64,000 nucleotides of DNA, from positions 1,395,501 through 1,459,500 of the forward strand of contig NZ_CP052135.1 in NCBI RefSeq assembly GCF_012955605.1, written 5' to 3'. Origin of the DNA: Bacillus fonticola (GTDB lineage: Bacteria; Bacillota; Bacilli; Bacillales; JC228). Numbering within the stretch: the first letter of the stretch is position 1; every line of letters begins with the position of its first letter. The notes below the pieces were generated by a model. That model saw only the letters and a list, made by a program, of their open reading frames with translations, did no database searches and was not told the DNA's origin. Of this stretch, positions 18,859-27,515 are shown piece after piece. The position numbers and the translations under genes are program-made.

Positions 18859-18882
18859 TTCGCTCATCTCTTCCCCTTTTTT
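18847..18882 (+). terminator. Terminator of yozE
   Basis: A 12-bp perfect stem (GGGAAGAGATGA at 18847-18858, complement at 18864-18875) with six T. The left arm includes the last codons and stop of yozE. Confidence 0.9.
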
Positions 18883-18936
18883 GTGTGGTTTGCATATACT
18901 ACTACTAATTCTGACAGGTCTAGGAGATGGGAGGCT

Positions 18937-19656
18937 ATGAGCAAACGAAAACAACCGAAGTTTCAGATAGGTGATACCGTTGTTGTGACGTTGTACGGTA
19001 CAGTAGGAAAAATTACAAACGTAAAGGAATTAGAAGGTGTGTATGTTTATGAAGTGAACGGCAGCGGAGGCCTTTTTATGGAGACAGTGTTAACACATTT
19101 TTCAGAATACGAAGAGGAAGCACATGAACGTGAACACATCGAACTGTATTACGCCTTTAATTTTGGAGATATCGTGCAGGTGAGAGGAAGAGGATCCGAC
19201 TTGTATAAAGTGGTCGGGTTTCGGACAGAAGTATGGCGCTACGAAGAAGATGCTTGGGAAGATATCGTATATGAACTGTCACGTACGAAAGACGGTCAAT
19301 GGTTAGAAGTGGGTGAAGAAGACTTGACACTCGTAGTCAAACCAGATCAGAAAAAAACATACTCACAAATGATCGGTATGCATACAGAAAAAAAGAAACA
19401 GGAACCACCTAAGCAAAACTTAACAAAGCAACCACCAAAAGTTTCGCTTTCTAAAACAAAGTTAGTGCAACTTCACGAACAAAAGCGAGAAAAAATGAAT
19501 GCGTTACTCGACTTATACAATGATTATCGCTATTTACACCAATTATTTGGTGACGACCATTATCATCAGGCCCAGGGGATGATTTTGCGGAAGCTAAAGC
19601 AACTTGCGAACGAATGGAAGTCACTTCCTACCGAGAAACGAGCGTCGTCATCATAA
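18937..19656 (+). CDS. YodN-like protein of unknown function
   Basis: A 239-residue cytosolic protein. The N-terminal half looks like two small beta-barrel units: FQIGDTVVVTLYGTVGKITN near residue 9 and FNFGDIVQVRGRGSDLYKVV near residue 75. These resemble SH3-like repeats. A Lys/Pro-rich linker (residues ~145-180) leads to a helical C-terminus (QKREKMNALLDLYNDYRYLHQL). Between yozE and yozD this is the place of B. subtilis yodN, which supports the name, but I did not verify the similarity. I chose ATG at 18937. Function unknown. Confidence 0.7.
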   Translation: MSKRKQPKFQIGDTVVVTLYGTVGKITNVKELEGVYVYEVNGSGGLFMETVLTHFSEYEEEAHEREHIELYYAFNFGDIVQVRGRGSDLYKVVGFRTEVWRYEEDAWEDIVYELSRTKDGQWLEVGEEDLTLVVKPDQKKTYSQMIGMHTEKKKQEPPKQNLTKQPPKVSLSKTKLVQLHEQKREKMNALLDLYNDYRYLHQLFGDDHYHQAQGMILRKLKQLANEWKSLPTEKRASSS

Positions 19657-19747
19657 GCATAAAAACAAAGAAACCACTTGTCACAACCGTGATGAAAACA
19701 CCTTTCGTAAAAGTTTCCATATATTGAAGAATTTTTTCTTCTGACAT
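19628..19747 (-). CDS. Small single-helix membrane protein (39 residues)
   Basis: The 39-residue peptide has a polar start MSEEKILQYMETFTKG and one hydrophobic helix VFITVVTSGFFVFMLMM. GGGGG lies about 8 nt before the ATG at 19747. The last 29 nt overlap the 3' end of the YodN-like gene in convergent orientation. I do not recognise the family. Confidence 0.6.
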   Translation of the reverse strand: MSEEKILQYMETFTKGVFITVVTSGFFVFMLMMTTLVSR

Positions 19748-19873
19748 GTATAGTGCCCCCTAAATTATCAAGATAGTGCAGTCTATGCTTGTCCTTTTAG
19801 AAACATGCCTTCCTCTCTTAACGCATAAAAAAAGTTGTTGTCTCATAGGATGGAAGTAAAAGGGGAGATGAAC

Positions 19874-20047
19874 TTGGGTGAGATGGAAGTGTACATTGAT
19901 ACAGAAGAAATGGCATCGTTTATTTTTCGTGAACTCATCGAACGCGGGTTCGTCCCATCAGAGGATGAATCAAACGAATTAGCTGATATTTTTTTCGAAT
20001 ATTTGCTTCTTAAATGTGTTATAGACGAAGAAATGGAAGATGGATAA
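19874..20047 (+). CDS. yozD: YozD family protein
   Basis: A 57-residue acidic protein of the YozD family, unknown function. The pattern YIDTEEMASFIFRELIERGF, then ELADIFFEYLLLKCVIDEEME, is typical of the family. I chose TTG at 19874 because GGGGAG ends 6 nt upstream; an in-frame ATG follows at 19883. It sits between the YodN-like gene and a terminator, consistent with the yodN-yozD neighbourhood of B. subtilis. Confidence 0.85.
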   Translation: MGEMEVYIDTEEMASFIFRELIERGFVPSEDESNELADIFFEYLLLKCVIDEEMEDG

Positions 20048-20051
20048 ATGA

Positions 20052-20087
20052 ACTGGCTACTAGGGGAAACCCAGTAGCCAGTTTTTT
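20052..20087 (+). terminator. Terminator of yozD
   Basis: A 10-bp stem ACTGGCTACT (20052-20061) with its complement at 20073-20082, followed by six T. The convergent yppC ends at the same place. Confidence 0.9.
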
Positions 20088-21207
20088 ATTGGAAGAATTC
20101 GTGAAGCGCATCTCCTATCCAATCCATGGTTTGTAATGCGACGGTTGCTTTCCGTAAGGCGCTCGTGTGATCGGTGAGACGGCAGTAGGAAGCTTGCCCG
20201 TAATGAAATGTGTCAGGTAAGGTCGCTGTTTTACACCAGTCCTCCGGTTGCCAATCTGGAATGTTGACTGCTGGCCAAACAGAAGAAAGGCGCGGACTCC
20301 ATATTTTTTTACTGCTTGTTCTGTGGCGGGAGTATATCTTTGGCCACAGATCTTCACGACTTCCTGTATGGGCAGTTTCTTTTGCCCAATTTCCCGCAAA
20401 TTTCAATGTGCTTTTTTGACTATACAAAAGGGTGTAGAGCACTCGCCCTATACGAATACGCTCTGTAACTAGTTCAAATTGGGAAACCGTTACACCGCGA
20501 ACGCGAGGAGAAAGGAGTAGTACACTCTTTTTATACGGAAAGATGACGTGTGTAAAGGGGAGTACATTTTGAATTCGAAACGGGAACGATGAAACGACTG
20601 CTTGACTTTCTTTTCGTGATAGATGGCGTACCTCAATCATACGTTGTTCGTTTTCGATAAGTGCACACGTCAAGAAAGCTTTGCGTGTGGCGGGAGATCG
20701 CAAAAAAAATATCCAAGCTGCTTCATTGAAAACAGATACGTGAAAATGTCGTAACAATGTAGAAGGTATGTGGAAACCACGCTGCTTATTGAGCGCATAC
20801 CACATTAATTGTGGGAAAGCATCTTGAAAGATCCACGCGTTGGCGGTTTCAAGAAAGGAAAACAAGGTAGCGTGATTTTTTGGCGAGAGGAGAGAGTCTA
20901 ACGTTTCCCCTTTTAAATCTGTCATTTGATAACCACCGTTGCGACTAACAAGATGTGCAAGTAACGACCAGTGAAGTTCTGGATGCTGTGCGTAAAGCTG
21001 TAAATAGGCTTTCGTTCGTGTGACATTATCTTTGTTGTGTAAAATCGTTGCGTTACGTATGGAGCGAACCCATTCCCTTTCTTGGTTCGTCGTCACGAGC
21101 GGTGTCATTCTCTCCTCCATGCAAGTTGACAGAAGTTGCTGAAATTCCTCTTCCTCTTCAAGAGATACAAAGGGAGTTAGTAAAGGAGTTTTTGTGACAA
21201 AAGACAC
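20086..21207 (-). CDS. yppC: DUF2515 family protein (YppC-like)
   Basis: A 373-residue protein of the DUF2515/YppC family, function unknown. The signature lies near residues 48-105: IRNATILHNKDNVTRTKAY, HPELHWSLLAHLVSRNGGY and MTDLKGE. No signal peptide or membrane helix is evident, so it is probably cytosolic. The first codon of the frame is a GTG with GGAGGG only 2 nt upstream. That is too close to be ideal, so the exact start is uncertain, but no better start exists for 28 codons. Confidence 0.85.
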   Translation of the reverse strand: MSFVTKTPLLTPFVSLEEEEEFQQLLSTCMEERMTPLVTTNQEREWVRSIRNATILHNKDNVTRTKAYLQLYAQHPELHWSLLAHLVSRNGGYQMTDLKGETLDSLLSPKNHATLFSFLETANAWIFQDAFPQLMWYALNKQRGFHIPSTLLRHFHVSVFNEAAWIFFLRSPATRKAFLTCALIENEQRMIEVRHLSRKESQAVVSSFPFRIQNVLPFTHVIFPYKKSVLLLSPRVRGVTVSQFELVTERIRIGRVLYTLLYSQKSTLKFAGNWAKETAHTGSREDLWPKIYSRHRTSSKKIWSPRLSSVWPAVNIPDWQPEDWCKTATLPDTFHYGQASYCRLTDHTSALRKATVALQTMDWIGDALHEFFQ

Positions 21208-21375
21208 TTCCCTCCATGTAAATTATAAAGACTGAATCCCGTTTATATTATGAAAGAAGTCGGATATTTAGACTTTTGTCTAAATTCGACAAGAGACGAG
21301 CAAGATAGACAAAGGGATTCTTGTGATGAGGTCGAAAATGGTAGTAACACTTGTCGTGAAAGGAGCGCTTGACTT

Positions 21376-21690
21376 ATGTTTCCTGTTAAATGCGACCCTG
21401 TTCGAGAAACAGAGGATTTTCAACTTACATTGTTTCAAACACCAAGATATGGGTTGAAAAGGGGGTATAAAATCGTTTTCCGTCAAAGTTTTCAGGGGAA
21501 AACACATGAGGATGTGATGTATCAATTATTTCAGTTGTTAAACGTTCGTGAGCGGATGCCGGAAGATTACTCAGCACGCTTTGTAGGTACTGGAGATATT
21601 GTGTCTGTGGAAAGAGGATCGCATAGCCCGATTTATTATGAATTAAAGCCTGGTGGTTGGAAGGAAGTACGAAGATTACGTGTCTTATGA
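21376..21690 (+). CDS. yodL: YodL-like protein
   Basis: A 104-residue cytosolic protein resembling YodL: FQTPRYGLKRGYKIVF, LFQLLNVRERMPEDY and FVGTGDIVSV followed by YYELKPGGWKEV. Related domains in larger proteins share the tyrosine/tryptophan-rich end. Function is unknown; forced expression of B. subtilis YodL has been reported to disturb cell shape. AAGGAG lies upstream of the ATG. It sits in the yoz/yod neighbourhood as in B. subtilis. Confidence 0.75.
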   Translation: MFPVKCDPVRETEDFQLTLFQTPRYGLKRGYKIVFRQSFQGKTHEDVMYQLFQLLNVRERMPEDYSARFVGTGDIVSVERGSHSPIYYELKPGGWKEVRRLRVL

Positions 21691-21760
21691 AAAGAAGAGG
21701 AGGGGTGGTGCTCACCCCTAAGATAAGGTTACTTTAGGTTACTCGGCGTGGTACACCTAA

Positions 21761-21904
21761 TCACTCTGTATTGTCTCCAGGTCCATTTTTGCGTTTGGCA
21801 GATGTGAATTCTTTTTTATGTGCGACTTCTTTCGCTTCGAGTACTTCAGGGGGAACATGGTTATTCTTTTTCTGTCTTAAACTGTTGCGCGGTTTCTTAC
21901 CCAC
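21761..21904 (-). CDS. Small basic protein of unknown function (47 residues)
   Basis: The 47-residue protein starts with GTG at 21904, 6 nt after GGGAGGTG. It is rich in Lys/Arg/Asn (KKPRNSLRQKKNNH, then VLEAKEVAHKKEFTSAKRKN) and has no hydrophobic segment. Composition and size resemble small spore-core or nucleic-acid-binding peptides of Bacillaceae, but I cannot name the family. It runs opposite to yodL and deoD. Confidence 0.6.
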   Translation of the reverse strand: MGKKPRNSLRQKKNNHVPPEVLEAKEVAHKKEFTSAKRKNGPGDNTE

Positions 21905-22095
21905 TCGGAACACCTCCCTACTTGTAGGATTCTTTTTCTTGAAGAAGATATACGGATAGCGCTAAACTTCATGAGTGGGAATTCCTTCTTCTCACGTAGG
22001 AGGTGTGCACCCACTATAGGATAAAATGTATAAACGTGCTGCAAAATATGGTATAGTGTTTTTTGCTTACTTGGCAATAAAGGAGGAAATTAGAA

Positions 22096-22800
22096 TTGAG
22101 TATTCATATTGGTGCAAAACAAGGTGACATTGCGGAAACAGTTCTGCTTCCTGGGGACCCGCTTCGTGCGAAATATATTGCGGAAACGTTTTTAGAAGAT
22201 GTGACGTGCTACAATGAAGTGCGGAACATGTTTGGCTACACCGGTACATATAATGGTAAGCGCGTGTCAGTACAAGGAACTGGTATGGGGGTTCCTTCTA
22301 TTTCTATTTACATTACCGAGTTGATGCAGGAGTACGGCGTACAAAATTTAATTCGGGTAGGAACGTGTGGAGCTATCCAAAAAGATGTAAAGGTTCGCGA
22401 CGTAATTTTAGCTATGACCGCCTCCACGGATTCCAAGATGAACGAGATTACTTTTGGTGGGATTGATTATGCTCCGACAGCAAACTTTTCTCTTTTAAAA
22501 AAGGCATTTGATGTCGGATCGGAGCGCGGTCTCCAATTAAGAGTAGGAAACGTATTTACAGCAGATTTATTCTATAATGACAATGCTGAACACGAGAAAT
22601 GGGCTCAGTATGGAATTCTTGCTTTAGAGATGGAAACGGCTGCATTGTACACACTTGCAGCTAAATATGGTAGAAAAGCGCTATCTGTACTGACCGTGAG
22701 CGATCATATCTTAACTGGCGAGGCAACATCTTCTGAGGAACGCCAACTGACTTTCAACGATATGATTGAAGTTGCTCTCGATGCAGCGATCCAAGAGTAA
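22096..22800 (+). CDS. deoD: Purine-nucleoside phosphorylase
   Basis: Splits purine (deoxy)nucleosides with phosphate into base and (deoxy)ribose-1-phosphate in the cytosol. It is 234 residues long and of the hexameric DeoD type: [15 protein letters not shown] with the phosphate-binding Arg, [21 protein letters not shown], and [10 protein letters not shown] for the ribose/base. It starts with TTG at 22096, 9 nt after AAAGGAGG. A terminator follows. Its location near yodL and ctpA matches B. subtilis. Confidence 0.96.
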   Translation: MSIHIGAKQGDIAETVLLPGDPLRAKYIAETFLEDVTCYNEVRNMFGYTGTYNGKRVSVQGTGMGVPSISIYITELMQEYGVQNLIRVGTCGAIQKDVKVRDVILAMTASTDSKMNEITFGGIDYAPTANFSLLKKAFDVGSERGLQLRVGNVFTADLFYNDNAEHEKWAQYGILALEMETAALYTLAAKYGRKALSVLTVSDHILTGEATSSEERQLTFNDMIEVALDAAIQE

Positions 22801-22809
22801 AAACGTCTG

Positions 22810-22841
22810 AGCACTTGCTTGCTATAGCGAGTGCTTTTTTT
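22810..22841 (+). terminator. Terminator of deoD
   Basis: A 9-bp stem AGCACTTGC (22810-22818) with GCGAGTGCT (22827-22835), one wobble, followed by seven T. Confidence 0.88.
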
Positions 22842-22919
22842 GTTGTCTTTTTTTTGTACAAGTTATACACACCTCTTTCATATAGTGAAAGGTAAGCAAA
22901 CCTCTAGGAGGGGGATCAG

Positions 22920-23495
22920 ATGCTTAGAAAAGCTATAGCTGTATTACTGGGTAGTCTTCTGTGTGCTGTCGGAATTAATGCGTTCTTCGTACCTTATCAT
23001 TTAATTGATGGCGGAATGATTGGTGTCGGATTGCTTGCGCATTACGTGTGGGGCCTACCTGCAGGGCTCGTTATGGTGTTTGCGAGCATACCGCTATACA
23101 TATGGGCATGGTTTTCATATAGGCCGTATTTTTATAACAGTTTACATGGGTTGCTCATTTCTTCGTTTCTTATTGATGTGTTAGCACCACTTAGAAACTG
23201 GCTTGATGTTTCTGTTATCATTAGTGCCATTTCAGGAGGACTACTTGTAGGTATTGGAATTGGTGTGATGCTTTCACAAGAGACGAGTACAGGTGGAACA
23301 GATTTGGCAGCTCAGTTAACAGGCAGACTCATCCCTTGGAATGTAGGCATAATCATTTTTTTCATAGACGGGCTCGTTCTGTTAGCTGGGGCGAATGTGA
23401 TTGGGTGGGAAGCTTTCTTTCAGTCGTTGCTCGCAGTTTGCACTGTTGGAATTGCTACGAGCACGCTTGTGGCGAGAACGACGCCGAGCATGTGA
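22920..23495 (+). CDS. YitT-type membrane protein, short form
   Basis: A 191-residue protein with about five to six membrane helices. It begins AIAVLLGSLLCAVGINAFFVPYHLIDGGMIGVGLLAHY and has the conserved GTDLAAQL segment near residue 125, as in YitT/YpjC-type proteins. It ends right after the membrane domain and lacks the C-terminal soluble DUF2179 domain of longer relatives. Function is unknown. The ATG follows GGAGGGGG closely. It stands between deoD and ctpA, each with its own signals. Confidence 0.82.
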   Translation: MLRKAIAVLLGSLLCAVGINAFFVPYHLIDGGMIGVGLLAHYVWGLPAGLVMVFASIPLYIWAWFSYRPYFYNSLHGLLISSFLIDVLAPLRNWLDVSVIISAISGGLLVGIGIGVMLSQETSTGGTDLAAQLTGRLIPWNVGIIIFFIDGLVLLAGANVIGWEAFFQSLLAVCTVGIATSTLVARTTPSM

Positions 23496-23594
23496 ATACA
23501 TCTTTTTCATTGTCCAAATGATATCCGTCTGCTATGATGGTCGAAGGTACAAAATTATTGTGCAGTAATTCTTAAAGAAAGTGCGGTGGGTCAA

Positions 23595-25181
23595 ATGGAC
23601 AAACATGAGCAATCCAATCAAGATACCACTACCGACGAATCTATAGAAACAGAAAACAACCATCCAATGGACGATTCAAGGGATGAAGGAGTACTTGATT
23701 CATCCGAGGAAGAACAAGTGTCGAATCGTTGGGTTCGATTTAAACCTTTTCCTTTCGTTATGCTTATTTTCGTAACGATTTTTGCAACGGCTGGAATTAC
23801 GACTTTTGCACTTACGTATGGGGAAGAGAAGGCTGTCGAAGTCGGAATGCCAGAGCCGAGAGATGAATTTTCAAAATTATACGAGGCGTACGATGAGTTG
23901 CAGGCAACCTACTTTGAACCATTAGATCAAGATGTATTGGTCGAAGGTGCTATTAATGGAATGTTTGATGCCATTGACGACCCTTACTCTGATTATATGA
24001 ATATCGAAGAAGCAGAGGGATTTTACGACACACTATCCTCATCCTTTCAAGGGATAGGAGCTGAAATTCAACAGCAGAATAATACGATTATTATCGTATC
24101 ACCTCTGAAAGGATCACCTGCTGAAAAGGCGGGTCTTCTCCCGAACGATCGTATTTTGGAAGTTGACGGAGAATCCATTCAAGGGATGGATGCACGAGAG
24201 GCTAGTTTAATTATCCGTGGTGAAAAAGGCTCTGAGGTGACGTTATTAATTGAAAGACCAGGAACTGATGAACCGTTTGAAGTGACTTTGACACGGGACG
24301 AAATTCCGCTTGAAACCGTTTATGAGGAAATGGTTTCTGAGACCATTGGTACAATTCAAGTTACGAATTTCTCAGAGAATACTACCGCCGACGTGAAGAA
24401 AGCAATAGCGACACTCGAAGAAGAAGGAATGGAACAATTGATCTTAGATTTGCGTGGGAACCCTGGTGGTTTGTTGCCGGAAGCCACTGCCATGAGTGAA
24501 TTGTTTATTCCTAATGGAGAACCAATTCTATCTATTGAGGAACGGTCTGGAACGAAGCAAACTTACGTTTCTAAGGCAGAGAGTACTTTTGATAAACCGG
24601 TGGTCGTTCTTATCGATGGAGGAAGTGCGAGCGCTTCTGAAATCGTCGCAGCCGCAATGCAGGAAACGCTTGATACACCGATTATTGGCCAAACTTCATT
24701 TGGAAAAGGCACTGTTCAAACGGCTATCGACTTTGAGGACGGCTCGAATATGAAATACACGACAGCGAGATGGCTGACACCGGATGGGAATTGGGTTAAT
24801 GAAAAAGGCGTCCAACCGGATGTGGAAGTCACACTCCCTGCTTATTATCAACTCCCGCTCGTAAATACGAAGAACACGTACGAAGAAGGTGTCGTGTCTG
24901 CAGACGTTCAAGTAATAGAAACAATATTAGAATTGCTAGGCTACGCACCGGGTACTGTTGATGAAAGTTTCGATAGCGAGACGACAGTAGCTGTGAAAGC
25001 CTTCCAAGAAGCTGAAGACCTTGAAGTTACGGGAATACTCACCGAGGAAGGCACGACGGTATTATTTCAAGCATTGCAACAATATGCTCTAAATAATGAT
25101 CCGTTTGTACAAGAAGCAGAAAACGTATTGAATGGTGAAAATACTTCTACTTCTGGTGAAAAGAGCGATGATGCAGCCTAA
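23595..25181 (+). CDS. ctpA: Carboxyl-terminal processing protease (S41) with PDZ and peptidoglycan-binding domains
   Basis: A 528-residue membrane-anchored serine protease. Order: acidic cytosolic head (~50 residues), one helix (FPFVMLIFVTIFATAGITTFAL), PDZ domain (FQGIGAEIQQQ to ILEVDGESIQG), S41 catalytic domain with the nucleophile in GGSASASEIVAAA and the general-base Lys in SFGKGTVQT, then a C-terminal peptidoglycan-binding fold (LELLGYAPGTVDESFDSETT). It works outside the membrane. The location beside deoD fits B. subtilis ctpA rather than the sporulation paralogue ctpB. I chose ATG at 23595; a GTG at 23586 is in frame. Confidence 0.92.
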   Translation: MDKHEQSNQDTTTDESIETENNHPMDDSRDEGVLDSSEEEQVSNRWVRFKPFPFVMLIFVTIFATAGITTFALTYGEEKAVEVGMPEPRDEFSKLYEAYDELQATYFEPLDQDVLVEGAINGMFDAIDDPYSDYMNIEEAEGFYDTLSSSFQGIGAEIQQQNNTIIIVSPLKGSPAEKAGLLPNDRILEVDGESIQGMDAREASLIIRGEKGSEVTLLIERPGTDEPFEVTLTRDEIPLETVYEEMVSETIGTIQVTNFSENTTADVKKAIATLEEEGMEQLILDLRGNPGGLLPEATAMSELFIPNGEPILSIEERSGTKQTYVSKAESTFDKPVVVLIDGGSASASEIVAAAMQETLDTPIIGQTSFGKGTVQTAIDFEDGSNMKYTTARWLTPDGNWVNEKGVQPDVEVTLPAYYQLPLVNTKNTYEEGVVSADVQVIETILELLGYAPGTVDESFDSETTVAVKAFQEAEDLEVTGILTEEGTTVLFQALQQYALNNDPFVQEAENVLNGENTSTSGEKSDDAA

Positions 25182-25190
25182 ACAAAAAAA

Positions 25191-25223
25191 CTGCTGACCT
25201 ATTAAGAGGTCAGCAGTTTTTTT
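25191..25223. terminator. Terminator of ctpA
   Basis: A 10-bp perfect stem CTGCTGACCT (25191-25200) with its complement at 25207-25216, seven T after it and seven A before it. It could therefore act on both strands. Confidence 0.92.
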
Positions 25224-25304
25224 GCCTTTTTAAAGGGGGAAGTATATTGAGCAGTTGATTGTTCCAAAATGTTAGTAAACGATTGGAAAAGGAGGGCCGT
25301 CGAC

Positions 25305-26255
25305 TTGAAAAAAATAATATCCAATTTACTTGTCGTAGTTTTCGTTCTGACTGCCTGTACGCCGTGGCTATTTTCTGATCCGTCGACGGAAAATGATCCC
25401 CTCACCGATGATAAGGATAACCGCATAGAAGAGACACCAGTTCTAGACGAACGTGAGAAAAATGATTTTTCATCTTCACTCTCTTTTCTAGAGGAGAAGA
25501 CAACCTTCCTCCTATTAGGTGTCGATCAGAGGGAAAATGAACCTGCCCGCTCGGATGCCATTTTATTAGCACAGTACGATCCACAGAGTGAAAAGGTCAA
25601 GCTTGTTTCCTTTATGAGAGACAGCTTTGTGAATGTTCCGGGTTACGGGGAAACGAAATTAAATCATGCCTATGTTTACGGTGGAGAAACTCTATTAAAG
25701 ACTACAGTTGAAGAAAACTTTGATATTGAAGTTGATCATGTAGTGTCTATCAATTTTGATGGGTTTATAAATATGATGAACGAACTTGTGCCAGAAGGAA
25801 TCGAAGTAGACGTAACAGAAGCCATGGTGACCGGTATGGACTTTGCTAAAGAGCCTGGGATACAGACGTTAAAAGGAGAGGACTTGTTACAATACGTACG
25901 ATTTCGGCACGATTCAGAAAATGACTTTGGGCGAGTAGAAAGGCAACAAGAAATTCTTGTTGAGGTAAAAGAGGCTGTCCTGCAAGAAATCAAGTCTATT
26001 GACGGGATGATCAAAATTCCATCCCTGGTCAAAGAAGCAACGAAGTATGTAGAGACTGATTTACAAATAAAGGATTGGATATCGATAGGTTCTACGATCG
26101 CGATGCAAGGATTAGGTGACATTGAGACGTTACGCATTCCAGTTTCAAATGGGTTTACAAATCGTTTGGAAGCAGAGGCTGGAGCTGTTCTTCAGCTTGA
26201 TATGAAAAAGAACAAAGACGCATTAAGAGCATTTTTACGTGAATCACAACAATAA
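25305..26255 (+). CDS. LytR-CpsA-Psr (LCP) family protein with lipoprotein signal
   Basis: A 316-residue extracytoplasmic protein. LCP enzymes attach teichoic acids and other glycopolymers from lipid carriers to peptidoglycan. The catalytic domain holds FLLLGVDQRENEPARSDAIL, SFMRDSFVNVPGYGETKLNHAY and a YVRFRHDSENDFGRVERQQ segment with the conserved Arg/Asp residues. The N-terminus reads KKIISNLLVVVFVLTACTP, a lipobox with Cys at residue 19, instead of the usual uncleaved membrane helix. I chose TTG at 25305, 9 nt after GGAGG. An acidic linker of ~40 residues follows the lipid site. Confidence 0.9.
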   Translation: MKKIISNLLVVVFVLTACTPWLFSDPSTENDPLTDDKDNRIEETPVLDEREKNDFSSSLSFLEEKTTFLLLGVDQRENEPARSDAILLAQYDPQSEKVKLVSFMRDSFVNVPGYGETKLNHAYVYGGETLLKTTVEENFDIEVDHVVSINFDGFINMMNELVPEGIEVDVTEAMVTGMDFAKEPGIQTLKGEDLLQYVRFRHDSENDFGRVERQQEILVEVKEAVLQEIKSIDGMIKIPSLVKEATKYVETDLQIKDWISIGSTIAMQGLGDIETLRIPVSNGFTNRLEAEAGAVLQLDMKKNKDALRAFLRESQQ

Positions 26256-26259
26256 TCAA

Positions 26260-26298
26260 CCACCACAGTTGTTACCGTACAGCTTGTGGTGGCTTTTT
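26260..26298. terminator. Terminator between convergent LCP and methyltransferase genes
   Basis: Stem CCACCACA (26260-26267) with TGTGGTGG (26285-26292), then CTTTTT. It lies over the 3' end of the convergent methyltransferase gene. Confidence 0.82.
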
Positions 26299-26895
26299 GC
26301 ATAAAGCGATGCCAATTGGATAGCGTTTATTCTCTTTTTTCGGCTCAATTAATACCCCTTTTTGGTAATAAAACGTTGTTTCATATTGAGGAAATAAGTG
26401 AAGAAACTCTTCTTCTGTAAGTTGGTGAACGTGAAATGGTTCTTGCGTGGGTAGGTCTCTTCCTTGTCCAAAAGGAGTGGAAATGATAAGCGTACCCCCA
26501 GGCCGCAAACATGTATATACATTGTGTAAGAAGACTTCCTCATCTTCGAAATGCTCCAACGTTTCGAAGCTTACGATGGTATCAAAACTACCTAACAGAT
26601 GGGGCAATGTTTGATCGGTAGCGTTGCCTTCTATATAGGAAACCTTTGGGTGATAATATGTTTTGTTTGCATATACAATTGCCTCTTCGCTTATATCAAC
26701 GCCGACTACTTCAGAAACAGACGACCGCTTGCCTTTAGCGAGCATTTTCGTACCATATCCGGAACCACACGCAAGATCGAGTACTCGTCCTGTCGCGTAA
26801 TCTTTTGCAAACGTGTACCGTGCGATATGCTCCAACAACATCGTATTGGTCGGATTCATTTTTTCGATAATCACGCGCTCTCCTGTATACTCCAT
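26272..26895 (-). CDS. Class I SAM-dependent methyltransferase
   Basis: A 207-residue cytosolic methyltransferase. The SAM-binding motif I is VLDLACGSGYGTKMLA, the acidic end of strand 2 is VVGVDISEEAIVYA, and FDTIVSFETLEHF and LRPGGTLIISTPFG are motifs IV-V. The head MEYTGERVI is also found in sugar- or cell-surface-related methyltransferases. The substrate is not evident. I chose ATG at 26895, 7 nt after GGAG; the frame extends 14 codons further. It is divergent from the MarR gene. Confidence 0.88.
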   Translation of the reverse strand: MEYTGERVIIEKMNPTNTMLLEHIARYTFAKDYATGRVLDLACGSGYGTKMLAKGKRSSVSEVVGVDISEEAIVYANKTYYHPKVSYIEGNATDQTLPHLLGSFDTIVSFETLEHFEDEEVFLHNVYTCLRPGGTLIISTPFGQGRDLPTQEPFHVHQLTEEEFLHLFPQYETTFYYQKGVLIEPKKENKRYPIGIALCKKPPQAVR

Positions 26896-26994
26896 CCACA
26901 CACTCCTCGAAAGATCATGACGTAACTCCTCATTCAATGTTACTGTTTTCCTAAGTATAGCATAGCGAGCGATCCATCAAATAAGTTATTTCGG

Positions 26995-27044
26995 TTGACT
27001 AAAGACCAAGATGGTACTATAGTATAAATGTTCACCAAGTAAAC
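26995..27044 (+). promoter_or_regulatory. SigA promoter and candidate MarR operator
   Basis: TTGACT (26995-27000) and TATAGT (27018-27023) are 17 nt apart. Just downstream GTTCACCAAGTAAAC (27030-27044) is an imperfect palindrome (5 of 6 arm positions paired). It lies over the expected transcription start, where a MarR-type protein could repress its own operon. Confidence 0.65.
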
Positions 27045-27063
27045 TATTCGAGGGTTGATGATA

Positions 27064-27486
27064 TTGCGAAGAGATAAGTTAATTCAGCTAGAAAGAACTT
27101 TCCGATCTTCTGTCCGCCAAATGAGAAAGGAAATGCAACGAGTTTTTGGGGAGTTCGCATCCATAAATGAATTTGCCGTGCTGTATATTTTAGATACTGA
27201 CGGAGATAAGAAAGCGAGCGATCTTGCCAAAATGTTGCAGGTTAGTGCGAGTCACATAACGACCGTAACGGATTCTCTCGTACAAAAAGGGTATATTACA
27301 CGTAGACGTTCTCAAAATGATCGGCGTGTTGTGCACCTGTCCTTGACAGAAGAGGGAACAGCTTTTCTTAAGGAAGTAGAAGCGAAAAAATCTGCTTATT
27401 TACAATCAAAGTTTCAAGCATTTGAAGATGCAGAACTTGATACGATGATTCATTTATTTGAAAAAATGTCCAGATCGATTGACTAA
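27064..27486 (+). CDS. MarR-family transcriptional regulator
   Basis: A 140-residue winged-helix repressor. ASDLAKMLQVSASHITTVTDSLVQKGYI is the recognition-helix region and RRSQNDRRVVHLSLTEEG the wing, both typical of MarR. Helices at both ends form the dimer. I chose TTG at 27064, 9 nt after GAGGG; earlier in-frame starts lie too close to that site. It is followed 29 nt later by a DHA2 efflux gene, which is its likely target together with itself. The inducer is unknown. Confidence 0.9.
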   Translation: MRRDKLIQLERTFRSSVRQMRKEMQRVFGEFASINEFAVLYILDTDGDKKASDLAKMLQVSASHITTVTDSLVQKGYITRRRSQNDRRVVHLSLTEEGTAFLKEVEAKKSAYLQSKFQAFEDAELDTMIHLFEKMSRSID

Positions 27487-27515
27487 ATGGAGACAGCAAG
27501 GAAGGGGAAACATCT

